Source: Progne subis subis (lineage: Eukaryota; Chordata; Aves; Passeriformes; Hirundinidae). From it: a stretch of 64,000 bases of DNA. The notes under the pieces were generated by a model. It worked only from the letters and a program-made list of their open reading frames with translations. It had not been told where the DNA came from and searched no databases. Position numbers and translations under genes: made by a program. Below are positions 61,822 through 64,000 of the stretch, piece by piece; positions within the stretch are counted from its first letter, which is position 1; each line of letters starts with the position of its first letter. The stretch is from NCBI GenBank assembly GCA_022316685.1, contig JAKJHU010000005.1:11448707-11512706 (forward strand), in the 5' to 3' direction.

Positions 61822-64000
61822 CATGAATGGCTGCCTTTGACTGATTAAACTAGAATGCAAAATTGTCTCTAGTCTTTGTATTTTAGTTTTTATTTATGCA
61901 CTTTAAAGTTGTCATAATGTTCCTTTTGTTATATCCTGACGGGTGATAATTTTGTTGCTTTTCTCACACTTACGTTTGTAAAAAGCCACTCATATTTCCC
62001 TTATTTACTTTGCTCATCTGTTAAACACTTTATTATATGATGATGTGCTCCTCTTTTCTCTGCAGACTTCATGTAGCTTTGAACATCAGAAACTGGCTCT
62101 GTCTCTAATATGTAGATAAAATAAACTGCGTGAATCAGTTAATTTTTATTTTCATTATTTTTATGATGAAAGATCACACAGTACACAGCGTTCTTAAAAC
62201 TGCTTCTAAAGTGATTTTTTTACTCACCTCTCCTTCCAGCAGCATGACTGAAACTGAAAGCCCACTGGAGTGGGAAGAGAGTCACTCACTTCAATGAGCT
62301 TGGGGTCAGTTCCTTAAGCCTCCTGCACTCTCCTGGTGCAATGCAACACCGAGAGGCTTCATGGCTTCTTCTGAGATGTTTTCTGTGTGTACTGCAACTG
62401 GTGTGATCTCCCTGGAAGCCATGGTCCCAGGTGCTGCTCTGTATTTCAGCAGAGCAGCTGGCCAAACCAGATGTGTGTTACCAACGAGTGATTTGGAGAA
62501 GCAGCTTTTTGCTGTTATTTAAGGATTGGTGTCAAAACTGTGCTGCTGTAGTAATGTTCTAAAAGCTGCGTGGTTCAGTAATGCCATTGTGGATTTATCA
62601 CTTACTGATTGCCTGTAAACAGTGTTTAATGGTCAGACAGGTTTTAGCAGCAAGGGTTGTGGAGAGGAGGAAAGTGTAAGAGGCACGTATTATGAGAAAT
62701 CCTGTGAAAAGTGGTTTCCTTCTTGTTTCTTTCCCTGGATCTACTTTCTGTCTGATTAGTGATGGAGAAATTAGCCACAGAAAAGAATGTCTCACATAGA
62801 GACAAGGTACCCTAAAAATCCCAGCATCTCCTGAGGTTTCTCCAAATTCCTTCTACAATCTTCTCAGCTTTCTCACTGCTGCTGCTTTTCCTTCCTTTTC
62901 CATTCTTAGCCACTCCTTCTTGTCTCTTTGCTTTTATTTCCATGACCCTGTGGTGTCCTTATATCAGAAGAAAGCCTTCTGCAGCTGGCTTTTAGTAAAG
63001 GTAGCCTGTGAGTCCAAAAATTATATTTTGAATTAACAGAAGAGTAAGTGTGAGTCCACAGTTAGGGCCGTAACTTGATAGAAAAACTAATTATACTTGG
63101 AAAAATTATTCTGAGACTGACTATCTGTGGAGTCAGGCATATCTAAATATCCTGGAGAAGATAATTTCTTGGCTTGGAAGAGGCAAGATTCAGTTGCTCC
63201 TGTTTGCTTTGGAGATGCTGAATTTTCTGACATTAATCTCAGTCACCATCATTATTAGAAGAGGCAAATCTGTGACTTACCTTTTATCGACTGGTATGAA
63301 AAGATCCATAATGACACTGGACAATTACAGTTTTGAGAGAAGGAAGCTTTGAGGTCTGGTAACATATTTATGATGTGTGCTGATTTCTGTTTTTGTCTGT
63401 ATGAAAAAGATCATGGTTTGAGCCTAAAGAATGTACTTGTCACAGTTTCCCCATCTGGAAACTCAGATAACCATACTCTCTGTCTCTCCCCAGGACTATG
63501 GAAGACCTAGAGCTAGGCAGATTTTCTGACATGAAGCTATGGAAATAAATAATACTGGCATTATTCTTGTTGAATGCCTTTGAACACTGTCTATCTTTCA
63601 TAATTCTGTCAGTGACATCTGATTTAACAGCTGCTGAGTGTCCACTGCTTGTGTTGAGTTCAGCTGGAGCTGAGGAGCTGAGCACTCATCTAATTCACAA
63701 CCAGGCAGTGGAAAGGCATCCAAAATGCTTTTTCTGCTGTGCTGCTCCACAGGCGTACATTATGCAGGCCAACATTTTTTCTCCTCAGCTTTTTAAAAGC
63801 TAATAACTCTACAGGCTCTAAACAAAAATGTGGACTATGGTCCTTAAAAATGTTTGTTTTTAAGTATTTTTCTTTTTTTTGTTGTTGTTAAACTAAGTGC
63901 CTATATTTTGGGCGAGATGTGGAATAATGTTAGAGTCCAATGGGAGGACAGCTTGAAGTAGGAAGGGGCGAAAGTGATAGCTTGGTCACTGAGTGGTAAA

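Larger units (their letters stand above)
60923..64000. other. Intergenic, no gene recognised
   Basis: AT-rich with a tandem of about five GAGATATTAAATAA-type units at 61453-61520 and a G19 run at 61803-61821. No recognisable coding sequence. Confidence 0.5.

Noticed and set aside
1..64000. tRNA, rRNA, CRISPR arrays, prokaryotic operons, integrons
   Set aside because: None seen; the window is vertebrate intron and intergenic DNA.

Overview
The window is vertebrate nuclear DNA, most likely from a bird. The evidence for a bird is three copies of the CR1 LINE 3' end with its characteristic ATTCTATG-type tail, one solo LTR of a type common in avian genomes, and large stretches of non-coding DNA without bacterial-type gene packing. 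I see only one protein-coding exon I can name: exon 1 of ARID1B (BAF250B, a subunit of the SWI/SNF or BAF chromatin-remodelling complex), on the minus strand at 7304-9058. It encodes 585 residues and ends in phase 0 at a canonical splice donor. Everything from 1 to 7303 is therefore the beginning of ARID1B intron 1, and everything above about 9.1 kb is 5' UTR, promoter and upstream intergenic DNA.

Layout. 1-5.7 kb: AT-rich start of intron 1. 5.7-10.1 kb: a large CpG island covering proximal intron 1, exon 1, the 5' UTR and the promoter, interrupted by extreme homopolymers (T38, G28, A52). 10.1-64 kb: a gene-poor upstream region. It contains AT-rich blocks that look like regulatory conserved elements (about 12-13.5 kb), a small CpG island at 22.5-22.9 kb, a tail-to-tail CR1 pair at 26.8-27.9 kb, many simple repeats, a CR1 copy at 53.7-54.1 kb, and a second strong CpG island at 54.2-54.8 kb. 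That island is followed by a cluster of transcription-factor motifs and a good splice donor at about 54.8-55.1 kb. A solo LTR lies at 60.4-60.9 kb.

How it fits together. The known biology is ARID1B expression from its CpG-island promoter. The start region carries a four-codon upstream ORF (stop included) whose stop overlaps the main start codon. Candidate additional regulatory units (paired CCAAT boxes in intron 1, CpG islands 13.5 and 45 kb upstream) might be alternative or non-coding-RNA promoters; this is inference only. Almost all other open reading frames are chance products of GC-rich or repetitive DNA. I found no convincing previously undescribed gene system; the most interesting material is regulatory.
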